DNA from: Treponema sp. | Lineage (GTDB): Bacteria; Spirochaetota; Spirochaetia; Treponematales; Treponemataceae | NCBI GenBank assembly: GCA_024693715.1 | Contig: JAILKS010000034.1 | Span: 62,001 to 126,000, forward strand | DNA: 64,000 nt | Reading direction: 5' to 3' | Part shown: positions 26,501 to 34,273 of the stretch, in pieces | Layout: each line of letters starts with the position of its first letter | Numbering within the stretch: position 1 is the first letter of the stretch | Position numbers and translations under genes: made by a program | The notes under the pieces: generated by a model | What the model was told of the DNA's origin: nothing | Databases searched by the model: none | What the model saw: the letters and a program-made list of their open reading frames with translations, nothing else

Positions 26501-27040
26501 GATTGCGGTACACATCATCGGAGAGTGAACAGGAATAAGTTTATTTCTCAAATACGGATAGAATAATTCAATATTATTAACAAGGGCTGGACAATTGGGA
26601 GAAATAAAAGCTCTTTCTACAGGCGGAAGCTTCTGGGCTTTTTTGATATAATCTATCGTTGCCCATAATGAGATTTCTGCTCCATAAGATGATATATATA
26701 TTTTATCAAGTCCCTGCTGCTTTAAATATCCAAGTATTTTATTAGAGTCATCTCCATAAACCATATAAAAGGAGGGAGAAATAATTGCAGATATTTTTTC
26801 ACCGCTTTCAAGTGCCCTGAAAAAATCAGAATCATCATCTATGAAATGACGTGCTTCCCGAACACAAGATTTTATACATTTACCGCAATGATTACACTTT
26901 ACCGGATCAACCAGAACAGAAGATTTACCGTTTTTAAAAACAGAAATATTCGCACCGATAATATTACAAAGAGAAATGCATTTATTACATGCTATACATT
27001 TATCATCTGTATAAATAAGCCCATTATTAAATCTTGCCAT
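23591..27040 (-). CDS. [FeFe]-hydrogenase-like sensor fused to GGDEF (degenerate), EAL and PAS domains
   Basis: An 1149-residue cytoplasmic signalling protein. In order: two [4Fe-4S] ferredoxin motifs (Cys15, 18, 21, 25 and Cys49, 52, 55, 59); an [FeFe]-hydrogenase large-subunit C-terminal domain (about 80-320) with H-cluster-type cysteines at 150 (SPNCPAL), 198 (GPCIAAKDE), 310 and 314 (ACLNGC); a small Fe-S domain with CGQCGYKSC at 408-416; GGDEF (about 445-600) reading GGGSF at 522-526, so cyclase activity is unlikely; EAL (about 605-860) with EALCRW at 644-649, DDFGSGYSSL and AEGVE, so c-di-GMP phosphodiesterase activity is plausible; and one or two PAS-like domains to the end. The hydrogenase loops differ from catalytic hydrogenases (TSCCP, MPCxxK, GGGQP) and resemble sensory ones. 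It follows the FIST gene by 24 bases. Confidence 0.9.
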   Translation of the reverse strand: MARFNNGLIYTDDKCIACNKCISLCNIIGANISVFKNGKSSVLVDPVKCNHCGKCIKSCVREARHFIDDDSDFFRALESGEKISAIISPSFYMVYGDDSNKILGYLKQQGLDKIYISSYGAEISLWATIDYIKKAQKLPPVERAFISPNCPALVNNIELFYPYLRNKLIPVHSPMMCTAIYAKKYLKDTNKFVYIGPCIAAKDEILSKSTNNYIDYNLTFEHMMNYIDRLNFNIERFEGLSAEPDLVSTGIGAVTTLPGSVRDLLSLFLPYGEYIQELTGLSPNTFQMLGLSMSEEYMEDQPLYSEVIACLNGCYECAGVDKKYYKPSQIVSNINKLHKETKSIFNRANSWEKNQDILNELFKGLNVDDFKRIYIDRYTQPFTIPKNVLNEIFNAMLKTTEEKRSINCGQCGYKSCKEMARAIACGYNKKENCIHYMQDEMEYRLKIDILTGIPNRPTFIQESSNILQKNPNQSFLLCTGDINRFKVINDLYGSAIGDNVLRIISSNLQKVAGSTGICGRLGGGSFMLFVENTPENLQRLRDIKYFDCSSLGMKIPVTMRFGITYSLSPDEDLMYLLGCATIAMDKQVSSIQNTFSVFTKEYRDKMLQEAEITAQMQSALDNDEFIMYFQPQYSSSTFKIVGAEALCRWKKPDGTILLPSVFIPVAEKNGFIRVLDKIIWQKTFSLIKHWMESGIPLVPISINISRVSLESDALIYSIKRLTDEYKIPTEYIHFEITESAYISDSNEIIERINKIKDLGYKIAMDDFGSGYSSLNTLKDISIDILKLDMGFIRDESNMDKGGNIVSSIIRMAHSLDLLTVAEGVESNEKVSFLKGIGCDILQGFYFSRPVSSKQFVALLESNGTSKVEANHKQSTFFDFRNFFNPDSNESIMFEQFTGPAAILEFNDTTDSVELLRCNQKCLRLFGLENKDNREIRKYLKNFLKRDGNNDYKSILRVASVSQKEEFCVTQNKKYPENSILWIKSIIWKIGNNDSNHLLYVLLSDVTDEKISEGTLGITSNQLKQESDNDEIGQLICLVKFDEKHLSKQQFELRIIKVNKEFIHFTGYTEEEVKGWSEKDLYNLLHPKDKARIFSDAAAHVLSEPDTPFMCEFKSRFKNKEYHKISLIINSTKQADNSYLLVMNLIRLND
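23601..23650 (+). terminator. Probable terminator of the MFS gene, inside the 3' end of the convergent gene
   Basis: AGGCGGA (23601-23607) pairs with TCCGCCT (23637-23643), and AATTCAT (23611-23617) with ATGAATT (23629-23635), giving a 14-bp interrupted stem. GTTTTGTT follows on the plus strand. The hairpin lies in the last codons of the hydrogenase/EAL gene. A separate AT-only hairpin at 23570-23589 is weaker. Confidence 0.5.
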
Positions 27041-27064
27041 TTCTACTATAAATATTTTATTACA

Positions 27065-28180
27065 TTATTCAAATATTGCAAGAGCCATTGTTAAATTAAG
27101 ATGGATAAAATCAAATTGTTCGCCATAACCGGAAAGACATATAAAGTTTTTATATGAATCCCGAAGCTGCTTTTCAAAGGGTTCAAGAAGCTCTTTTGTT
27201 TCAAACAACTTTGTTCTTGCGATACAATTAATAGCTATTGCAAATGAAGGATTCGAAACCTGGGCTAAAGTTTCTTCTTTCGTAGTAGACCAGACCTTCT
27301 GTACATCATCAAGATCAATTAATGAAACCTTTGTCTGATTAAATATCTGTGCAAGATACTGAATAGAATTATCTTTATTCACACAATTAGGCTCTGTCAA
27401 AAAAACTTCATCGCCAATAAGTCTTCCAACCGGATATCTTTTTATATTATCTGCAAAACGCTCTACATTCATCCCAAGTGCCTGAGAAAGTGCTTCTGCT
27501 GCAGGTTTACCGTCATATTCATAGACAATTCTTTTTTCACAATCTACTTCAGTAGCGGTAAAAATTTTATTGGACGGTTTATACAATGTTTCTTTATAAA
27601 GGGCTATTCTTCCATTCAAATTATGAATAAGTACAAAAACACATGTATTTTTATAGATTTCACCATTTAATGAAACTATTGAACGGTCTTCCCCATCCTT
27701 CGCTCCACTGGTACCTCCAATTAAAGGAATACCCATTCCACTTAAAACCTCATCGAAAGTATCAAGTACAAGTTCTTCTGCATAGGAAAATGCCGTAGAA
27801 AATTCAAGACAACAGGTGTTTGTACATACAGAAAGTGATGCAACTGCTTCTTTGATATGCCTTATATAATTTGCAGGATGATGATCTATTTCAAAAACTG
27901 CACCAGCTACACATTCAATGCCGGAAAAAACTGACAGTGCGGCAAAGCCGGTCTTTGAAATTGAATTATTACAAATGTTCATATAAGTTGTAGAACCAAT
28001 TGTAATAGCCTCTGGATAACGTTTTTTAATATTTTCTGCATAATACCAGAACACATCTACATCGGACGTAAAAACAATGAGCTTTGGAGTTTTTCCTACA
28101 CTGTCTATCTGTAAACAGACTTCCTCAAAAGCCTTTTCATAATTCTGATTATCTGAAAATGCCGTTATCGATCTACTCAC
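27065..28180 (-). CDS. FIST domain sensor protein
   Basis: A 371-residue protein with the FIST N and FIST C layout: the N-terminal part (about 30-225) contains YPEAITIGSTT and GIPLIGGTSGAKDG, and the C-terminal part (about 230-365) contains PVGRLIGDEVF and CLSGYGEQF. FIST domains are proposed small-ligand (possibly amino-acid) sensors found beside or fused to chemotaxis, histidine-kinase and c-di-GMP proteins. The start is GTG at 28180 with AGGGAG 8 bases upstream, overlapping the TAG of the upstream gene by one base (TAGTG). The hydrogenase/EAL gene follows 24 bases later, which suggests a shared signalling unit. Confidence 0.88.
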   Translation of the reverse strand: MSRSITAFSDNQNYEKAFEEVCLQIDSVGKTPKLIVFTSDVDVFWYYAENIKKRYPEAITIGSTTYMNICNNSISKTGFAALSVFSGIECVAGAVFEIDHHPANYIRHIKEAVASLSVCTNTCCLEFSTAFSYAEELVLDTFDEVLSGMGIPLIGGTSGAKDGEDRSIVSLNGEIYKNTCVFVLIHNLNGRIALYKETLYKPSNKIFTATEVDCEKRIVYEYDGKPAAEALSQALGMNVERFADNIKRYPVGRLIGDEVFLTEPNCVNKDNSIQYLAQIFNQTKVSLIDLDDVQKVWSTTKEETLAQVSNPSFAIAINCIARTKLFETKELLEPFEKQLRDSYKNFICLSGYGEQFDFIHLNLTMALAIFE

Positions 28181-29412
28181 TAGAAATCTCCCTGAAAATC
28201 AGTTCCTTGTATTTCTTCTAAAAGAAGTTCTCTCAATATTCCCGTATATATTGCGTTAATCAACATTTTATCATCTATTTTTTTATATTCAATCAATAAA
28301 ATATCCTTATAAAGATTTCCGTCCTTCATAAATTCATAACCTACAGGAATTGATTCTTCATATTCACCATCCCAAAAAACATAATATACGACATCAGACG
28401 GTAAATCTGAAAATTTATATTTTCCACGAACTGCAATTTCTACGTTTTTCTGTTCAGGATTAATATATTGTCCTGCCTTTTGACTATCAATGAAAGTCTC
28501 ACTTAAAAAAGAAATTGTAGTATTAACAACCGGTGAAGATGCTTTTTTGTAAGAGCGGTATTTTTTAGCAGAAATCTTATTTATACTTAGATTTTTTCCT
28601 AATTCATCCCAGTTTAATTCATTAATAAAGAGGCTGATTAGAAATTCTAGATCTTCATCAAGATTTTCACTTTGATTATCAAACAAAGAATCTTCGTTCT
28701 GTTCTGACTGAAAATCCTCAGGAAAACTGTCTTCAAAGGCGATATAATCCCAGTCTTTGTGGATATTTTCTTTTTTTTCTGCTTTTTTCGAAACGTTTTT
28801 TAAAAGTGTTTTATTGTAATTCATATCATAAATTACAGCCTTTGAATTACTTCCCTTAAAAGCATTTTTACCTATTTTGTCATAGTTATACATGTAAATC
28901 GCTATAAGATTTCTACAGTTTTTACATAAACCGTCAGGAATATTTTCAGAAAGAAAATCACCAAAATATACCCAGTAAAGATTTTCATGATCTGCAAAAC
29001 AATTGTCCGGCAAAAATCCGTAATCACGTGAATAATATGACGAAGAAAAATCTATACAGATTTTTTTATCCTTATTATCAATAAGATATTCCCTCAAATC
29101 ATAAAAATATGATTTATTCTGAACATCATTGAAATATATGTAATCAAAAGGACCGTAAAATTTTATGTCTGTATCTGCAATAAAAAGATTATGGATTTTC
29201 TGAATCATCCTTGTTTCGAAAAAATCACTGTTTAATTTTGAAAAGTCAAAATCATCTTCTAAAATCAAAGCATAAGAACCACCCGCTTCAAGACTATCAA
29301 GCACATACTCAAAATTATCAGGAGTTACATTTTTTTCTTCATAAATTGAATGAAGGGCAAACAAGCTGGTAAAGCAAAAAAGCAAATACAATACGATGAT
29401 TTTTCTCTTCAT
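28180..29412 (-). CDS. Exported protein with BspA-like leucine-rich-repeat segment
   Basis: A 410-residue protein with a signal peptide of about 20 residues (MKRKIIVLYLLFCFTSLFAL). Residues about 125-195 contain short units such as LPDNCFADHENLYWVYFG and IGKNAFKGSNSKAV, the pattern of LRR_5/BspA repeats. The rest is Asp/Glu/Asn-rich with no recognised domain. It overlaps the FIST start by one base and follows hisS by 23 bases, so it probably belongs to a hisS-led operon. An envelope or surface location is inferred from the signal peptide. Confidence 0.65.
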   Translation of the reverse strand: MKRKIIVLYLLFCFTSLFALHSIYEEKNVTPDNFEYVLDSLEAGGSYALILEDDFDFSKLNSDFFETRMIQKIHNLFIADTDIKFYGPFDYIYFNDVQNKSYFYDLREYLIDNKDKKICIDFSSSYYSRDYGFLPDNCFADHENLYWVYFGDFLSENIPDGLCKNCRNLIAIYMYNYDKIGKNAFKGSNSKAVIYDMNYNKTLLKNVSKKAEKKENIHKDWDYIAFEDSFPEDFQSEQNEDSLFDNQSENLDEDLEFLISLFINELNWDELGKNLSINKISAKKYRSYKKASSPVVNTTISFLSETFIDSQKAGQYINPEQKNVEIAVRGKYKFSDLPSDVVYYVFWDGEYEESIPVGYEFMKDGNLYKDILLIEYKKIDDKMLINAIYTGILRELLLEEIQGTDFQGDF

Positions 29413-29435
29413 AGCATTTTCCTTCTATAACAGTA

Positions 29436-30737
29436 TTATCCTTTAATTAAGGAAGCAGCCTTTTCAACTGTACAGGCATCGAAGCATTCTCTTGTTGCAA
29501 GTTTTTTTAATGTAAAAGTATTATTCTTTACATCATCTTCTGAAACTAAAATACCCCAAGGAATACTTTTAGCTTCAGTTAAATTATACTGCTGATTCAT
29601 TTTTTTTGCATCAGGAAAAACTTCGACATTGATATTTTTATTCCTCAATAAAGAAGCAATTTTCTGATAGTAAACCGACTGATTTTTATCTGTACAGAAA
29701 ATTTCAACATCAACATAACTTCCTTTATTACCGGTAATTCCAAGCTGTTCAAGACCAGCAATAAGACGGTCTAAACCAATTGACATACCTACTCCGGGAA
29801 GTCTTTCTTTCATGTAAAGGCCTGCAAGATTATCATAACGACCACCTGAACATATTGAACCGATGGATGGAAGTTCATCAAGAAAGGTTTCATAAACTAT
29901 GCCTGTATAATAATCAAGTCCGCGTGTAATAGCAGGATTAAGCACATAAGTATCTTCTATTCCGCTTGCCTTCATCATTTCATATATTTCACGAAGTCGG
30001 CATGTATCTTCTGCAGGACCACCGGCTTTCTTCTCAAGCTTATCAACAATTTCAAGGAAGCTTCCCTTTGTACTGATAAAATCAATAATTTCATCGGCTG
30101 TTTTTTCATCGTTACAGTAACTTAAAAGTTCTTTTTTTACTTCGTCCTGTCCGACTTTAAGAATTTTATCAACAGCACGTAAAATATCCTCTGATTTATC
30201 AATTACACCAAGCTTATCAAGGAAACGATTAAAAATACCTCTGTGATTAACATGAATCTTTATATTCTTTACATTTATTGCATTAAGTGCGCATTTCATT
30301 ACATTGAGAATTTCAAAATCTGATGCTGCACTATCTGAGCCGACTGTATCAACATCACACTGAATGAATTCACGATAACGACCTGCCTGTGGTTTTTCCC
30401 CACGCCATACTTTAGCAATATGATAACGCTTGAAAGGAAAACAAAGCTCTGCATAATGTTCAGCAGTATAACGTGCAAAAGGAACAGTTAAATCAAAACG
30501 AAGCGCTACATCACGTCCGCCATTATCCTGAAAACGGAATAACTGTTTTTCAGTTTCTCCATTGCTTTTTCTTAAAAGAATTTCTGAATACTCCAAAACG
30601 GGAGTATCAATCGGTACAAATCCGAATGAACGGTAAACATCTGTAATTTTTTCTACAAGTGAATCCCTGAAAATCTGATTTGAAGGAAGAAAATCACGAA
30701 AACCCTTTAAAATCTTTGGTTGAATTAAATTTGCCAT
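29436..30737 (-). CDS. hisS: Histidyl-tRNA synthetase
   Basis: Class II synthetase charging tRNA-His. It has motif 1 near the N-terminus (KGFRDFLP), motif 2 (FDLTVPFARY and RGEKPQAGRYREF), the HisA/HisB-type segments RGLDYYTG and CSGGRYD, and a C-terminal anticodon-binding domain. The start at 30737 (MANLIQPKIL) gives 433 residues. A longer frame to 30857 has no synthetase-like sequence and would overlap coaX. There is no Shine-Dalgarno and a -10 box ends 6 bases before the ATG, so it may be leaderless. Confidence 0.97.
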   Translation of the reverse strand: MANLIQPKILKGFRDFLPSNQIFRDSLVEKITDVYRSFGFVPIDTPVLEYSEILLRKSNGETEKQLFRFQDNGGRDVALRFDLTVPFARYTAEHYAELCFPFKRYHIAKVWRGEKPQAGRYREFIQCDVDTVGSDSAASDFEILNVMKCALNAINVKNIKIHVNHRGIFNRFLDKLGVIDKSEDILRAVDKILKVGQDEVKKELLSYCNDEKTADEIIDFISTKGSFLEIVDKLEKKAGGPAEDTCRLREIYEMMKASGIEDTYVLNPAITRGLDYYTGIVYETFLDELPSIGSICSGGRYDNLAGLYMKERLPGVGMSIGLDRLIAGLEQLGITGNKGSYVDVEIFCTDKNQSVYYQKIASLLRNKNINVEVFPDAKKMNQQYNLTEAKSIPWGILVSEDDVKNNTFTLKKLATRECFDACTVEKAASLIKG

Positions 30738-30743
30738 AAATAT

Positions 30744-30772
30744 ATAATATCTTAAAAATTTGTAAATTACAA
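30744..30772 (-). promoter_or_regulatory. Promoter of hisS, very close to the ATG
   Basis: On the minus strand TTGTAA (30772-30767), 17-base spacer, TATTAT (30749-30744). The start codon at 30737 is 6 bases past the -10, close to where transcription should begin. Confidence 0.5.
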
Positions 30773-30789
30773 TAAATCTGGGGTTTAAA

Positions 30790-31584
30790 ATGTTACTCGC
30801 ATTTGACATTGGAAACACGAACATAAAGGCAACTGTTTTTGATAATGATAAAATCATCTCACAATGGCGTATAACAACTGATGTAAAACGAACGGGTGAT
30901 GAATATTATTCAATATTACGTACTCTTTTAAAAGACGCTGCAATTGATTTTTCCAGAATTGATGATGCGATAATAAGCTCGGTAGTTCCAGCCCTCATTG
31001 GACCTTTTGTAATAGTTTCAACAAGAATTACAGATAAAAAACCGTATATTATAGAACCCGGCATTTACGATAAACTTCCGGTCAAAGTTCCTGAAACTGC
31101 CGTTCATGAAATAGGAACTGATTTACTTTGTGATGCAGTTGAAGCATGGAGTAAGTATAACGGTCCAGTTATTGTTGCAGATTTCGGCACTGCCCTTTCC
31201 TTTACAGCAATTGATAAAGATGCAAATATTGCAGGTGTTGCAATTGCACCAGGAATCAGAACTGCCTTTAATTCACTTTTTGCTAATACTGCACAGCTTC
31301 CCGCTGTTGCCCTGGATATTCCTCCTACAAGTCTTGGTAAAAATACAGTTGTTGCGATTCAATCAGGCATTGTTCTTGGATATAAAGGACTTGTTGAAAA
31401 TCTTATAAAACAGATGAAACAGGATCTTGAAAAAGAAACAAAAACACCGGCGCAATCAATCAAGGTTATTGCAACCGGTGGTCTTAACAGCATGTTACAG
31501 CCTATTACAGATATTTTTGATGATACAGACAAGAACCTCACATTAAACGGGATGCTCCGAATCTATAAATTAATATCTCAATAA
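30790..31584 (+). CDS. coaX: Type III pantothenate kinase
   Basis: First step of coenzyme A synthesis from pantothenate, CoaX type (ASKHA fold). The phosphate-1 motif FDIGNTNIK is at 5-13. The catalytic/ADP motif VADFGTALSFTAID and the later TGGLNSML are typical. The 264-residue length is normal. It is divergent from hisS; only a weak GGGG precedes the ATG. The convergent SPOR gene begins immediately after its stop. Confidence 0.95.
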   Translation: MLLAFDIGNTNIKATVFDNDKIISQWRITTDVKRTGDEYYSILRTLLKDAAIDFSRIDDAIISSVVPALIGPFVIVSTRITDKKPYIIEPGIYDKLPVKVPETAVHEIGTDLLCDAVEAWSKYNGPVIVADFGTALSFTAIDKDANIAGVAIAPGIRTAFNSLFANTAQLPAVALDIPPTSLGKNTVVAIQSGIVLGYKGLVENLIKQMKQDLEKETKTPAQSIKVIATGGLNSMLQPITDIFDDTDKNLTLNGMLRIYKLISQ

Positions 31585-33603
31585 TTATTTAATCCTTCGT
31601 ACAAATGCATCCTTATAGCCGTAAGCCTTGAATCTTTCAAGAACTGCACCGTATTCATCTACGGTTAAAGGACCGATTAATACCTGACTGCTGCCATTTG
31701 ATAACTGAATGACAACAACAGGATAATTTTTACCGTATTTTGAAATTATTTCTTTAATCAGTTCTTCATTTTTCAAAACAGCTATTTGAATATAATATTT
31801 GTTTGAAATCAATTTATCACTGACTTCGACAGGTGCATTATTTTCAGAAAGATCTATTGCCGGTTCTGCTTCCATCTCTTCAATTACATCTTCAATCTGT
31901 GGAACAAGAACTTCAACTTCATTTTTCTGAATTTCAGGTTCAATAATATTGATTGGCTCTTCAACTGTCTGTTCAGTTTCTTCTTCTACAATTTCTTCTT
32001 CAGCAGGAACTTCTTCAACCGGAAGCTCTTCTGCAGGTTCTTCAAGAGAAATGGCTTCTTCAACTTCATGAACATTCTCAGAAGATGGCTCTACAGTTTC
32101 TTCAACCGGTGTTTCTTCTGTAACTTCTTCCTGTGGAGTCTCTTCTTCAACAGGAAGCTCTTCTGCAGGTTCTACAATGACTTCTTCTTCTACAGGAGTT
32201 TCTTCAATCACTTCTTCTACAGGATTTTCTTCCTCAACCGGAGTTTCTTCGTCCGGTTCTTCTGCAGGTACTTCATCAGAAGGTTCTTCAAGAGAAATTG
32301 CTTTCTCAGCTTCTTCTTCTACAGGTTCAAGTTCCTCTGCCTCAAACTCTTCGGCTTCTACTGGCTCTTCTTCAACAATCTCTTCTGCAGAAGATTCTTC
32401 TGTTATTTCTTCCTGCGAAGTATCTTCTTCAACCGGAGTTTCTTCTTCAGGTTCTTCAGCGATAACTTCTTCCTGATTTTCTTCTTCTATAGGTTCAAGC
32501 TCATCTGCCTCAAACTCTTCTGCTTCTACAGGCTCTTCTTTAACAATTTCTTCTGCAGAAGATTCTTCCATTACTTCTTCCTGCGACGTCTCTTCTTCAA
32601 CCGGAGTTTCTTCTTCAGGTTCTTCAGCAATTACTTCTTCCCGATTTTCTTCTTCTACAGGCTCAAGTTCATCTGCCTCAAACTCTTCTGCTTCTACAGG
32701 TTCTTCTTCAACAATCTCTTCTGCAGGAGCTTCTTCTATTATTTCTTCCTGTGGAGTCACTTCTTCAACCGGAGTTTCTTCTTCAGGTTCTTCAGCAAAT
32801 ACTTCTTCCTGATTTTCTTCTTCTACAGGCTCAAGTTCATCTGCCTCAAACTCTTCTGCTTCTACAGGTTCTTCTTCAACAATCTCTTCTGCAGGAGCTT
32901 CTTCTATTATTTCTTCCTGTGGAGTTTCTTCTTCAACCGGTGATTCTTCTTCTGGTTCTTGTACAGGAGCTTCTTCTTCAGGCTCTTCTAAAGGTGTTTC
33001 TTCAATTTCCTGTGGAACTACAACTTCTTCTTCTATTATTTCTTCCTGTGGTTCAAAATCAACAGTTTCTTCATCATCATTTTCTTCAATTATGATTGTT
33101 TCAACTGGTTCTGAAGCTTCCGGCTCATCATCAATAAGCCATTCAACTTCATCTTCTTCCTTCGGTAAAACCTGATTATTTGTTTTTGGAGAAGAGTTTG
33201 TATTTTGCGGTAAATCTGAACTGTTAGCCTTTGCAATTACCGCAGAACCGTAAACCCGTTCATCCTGATTAGAACGCTTTGTAATTTTTACAATATTATT
33301 TGCATTAACATCGATTCCGATTGCCTTTGCCGCTTCCGGAGAAAGCATGATGGCTACACCTTCCGATGGATCTAATGCGCCGATTACAAGAATATCAACA
33401 GTCGTTTCACCGCTGATATTAGTTACACTGATGATATCACCAGGAAGATAACCTACAGTCTTTGCAAATAATCCCTGTGGAAATACACCTTCATCTACTA
33501 CAATGGCACGCCCGTCAAGCGAAGGACTGAGAGAATATACTTTTACACATAATGAAATCAAAAGAAAAAATATTGATAAAAACTCGAACTTTCTCTTTCT
33601 CAT
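31585..33603 (-). CDS. Exported SPOR-domain protein with long Glu/Pro repeat region
   Basis: A 672-residue protein. The signal peptide is about 1-25. An N-terminal domain (about 28-120, with GFLPGDIISVTN-like strands reading GYLPGDIISVTN) may be RlpA-like. Residues about 150-570 are a highly acidic Glu/Pro/Val region built partly from 56-residue tandem repeats. A C-terminal SPOR domain (about 600-672; starts KYYIQIAVLKNE, ends DAFVRRIK) is the type that binds denuded peptidoglycan at septa. A role in cell division or cell-wall binding is inferred from SPOR. The upstream 167-residue exported gene ends 14 bases before its start. Confidence 0.85.
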   Translation of the reverse strand: MRKRKFEFLSIFFLLISLCVKVYSLSPSLDGRAIVVDEGVFPQGLFAKTVGYLPGDIISVTNISGETTVDILVIGALDPSEGVAIMLSPEAAKAIGIDVNANNIVKITKRSNQDERVYGSAVIAKANSSDLPQNTNSSPKTNNQVLPKEEDEVEWLIDDEPEASEPVETIIIEENDDEETVDFEPQEEIIEEEVVVPQEIEETPLEEPEEEAPVQEPEEESPVEEETPQEEIIEEAPAEEIVEEEPVEAEEFEADELEPVEEENQEEVFAEEPEEETPVEEVTPQEEIIEEAPAEEIVEEEPVEAEEFEADELEPVEEENREEVIAEEPEEETPVEEETSQEEVMEESSAEEIVKEEPVEAEEFEADELEPIEEENQEEVIAEEPEEETPVEEDTSQEEITEESSAEEIVEEEPVEAEEFEAEELEPVEEEAEKAISLEEPSDEVPAEEPDEETPVEEENPVEEVIEETPVEEEVIVEPAEELPVEEETPQEEVTEETPVEETVEPSSENVHEVEEAISLEEPAEELPVEEVPAEEEIVEEETEQTVEEPINIIEPEIQKNEVEVLVPQIEDVIEEMEAEPAIDLSENNAPVEVSDKLISNKYYIQIAVLKNEELIKEIISKYGKNYPVVVIQLSNGSSQVLIGPLTVDEYGAVLERFKAYGYKDAFVRRIK
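32310..32956 (-). repeat. 168-bp tandem repeat (about four copies) coding for 56-residue Glu/Pro units
   Basis: Landmark sequences such as CTCAAACTCTTC recur at 32341, 32509, 32677 and 32845, exactly 168 bases apart, and ACCGGAGTTTCTTC recurs at 32432, 32600 and 32768. The encoded unit reads roughly EEETPVEE ... EEPVEAEEFEADELEPVEEE. The first and last copies are more divergent. The array can change copy number by slippage without a frameshift. Confidence 0.9.
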
Positions 33604-33617
33604 ATTCCCACCTTTTT

Positions 33618-34121
33618 TTAAGCTTTAATCGCTTTTAATATCTTATCAGTTATTTCTGAAGTAATATCTATAAAACTTGTATCCAGAAGGAGATTAATCT
33701 GTCGTGAAGTTTTTATTTCTCCAGCTTTTATCTTTTTTCCATTTTTACCGTTATAAACACTCCATTCAACTTTTTCCAGAAGTAAAGAATTATCATCATT
33801 ATAATCTACGCTGATATGAACATAATAATCAGACAGGCCTTCTTTAGCATCCTTTAAACCTTCTTTAATGACAGCTTTTTCTGTATTATCCTTGTCGATA
33901 TTCATGCTTGGAGAATTTGTTACAATAAATCCTTTGCTGAAAAATGCATCAAGAAGTTCATCTTCAAAAACATATGTTGATTCAATCAAATCTTCATGTC
34001 TTAGTTTATTATCAACATTTTCAAATTTCTGTACTATCTGAAAAGAAATCTGCTTTGCAAAACAAAGACTTCCTGTCAATATGAACATTAAGCTTAAAAT
34101 ATAGAATTTAATTTTCCCCAT
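33618..34121 (-). CDS. Small exported protein, unknown
   Basis: A 167-residue protein with a signal peptide of about 22 residues ending in CFA. The mature part mixes alternating hydrophobic/polar strands with acidic segments and has no motif I recognise. It lies 14 bases upstream of the SPOR gene on the same strand and is likely cotranscribed. A periplasmic or envelope role is only inferred. Confidence 0.7.
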   Translation of the reverse strand: MGKIKFYILSLMFILTGSLCFAKQISFQIVQKFENVDNKLRHEDLIESTYVFEDELLDAFFSKGFIVTNSPSMNIDKDNTEKAVIKEGLKDAKEGLSDYYVHISVDYNDDNSLLLEKVEWSVYNGKNGKKIKAGEIKTSRQINLLLDTSFIDITSEITDKILKAIKA

Positions 34122-34221
34122 AGTTACACCCCGTTTGAATTATAAAACATTATAAGGTTATCATTATTTTATTCGGCATGATTTTAACTCTTGTTTAGAC
34201 TTTTTATTAAAAAAATGTGAA

Positions 34222-34250
34222 TTGAGATTTTCGCTTTTGTGTATTATAAT
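34222..34250 (+). promoter_or_regulatory. Strong sigma-70 promoter of the sugar / molybdo-hydroxylase operon
   Basis: TTGAGA (34222-34227), 17-base spacer, perfect TATAAT (34245-34250). The predicted start near 34257 rules out a TTG start at 34256 and supports the ATG at 34274 with its AGGA Shine-Dalgarno. Confidence 0.75.
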
Positions 34251-34273
34251 TACTGTTGATTTCAGGAAATAAG

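Noticed and set aside
30738-30857. 40-residue N-terminal extension of hisS
   Set aside because: No synthetase-like sequence, and it would overlap coaX and the hisS promoter.
32177-32476. Ser/Thr-rich plus-strand frame
   Set aside because: Another frame of the same acidic repeat, with composition forced by the repeat.
32068-32943. 291-residue plus-strand frame rich in Phe/Arg/Asn
   Set aside because: It is the antisense of the Glu/Pro repeat region of the SPOR gene; the repeat explains the open frame.
34256-34273. TTG start giving six more residues to the dehydratase
   Set aside because: It lies at or before the predicted transcription start; the ATG at 34274 has AGGA upstream.
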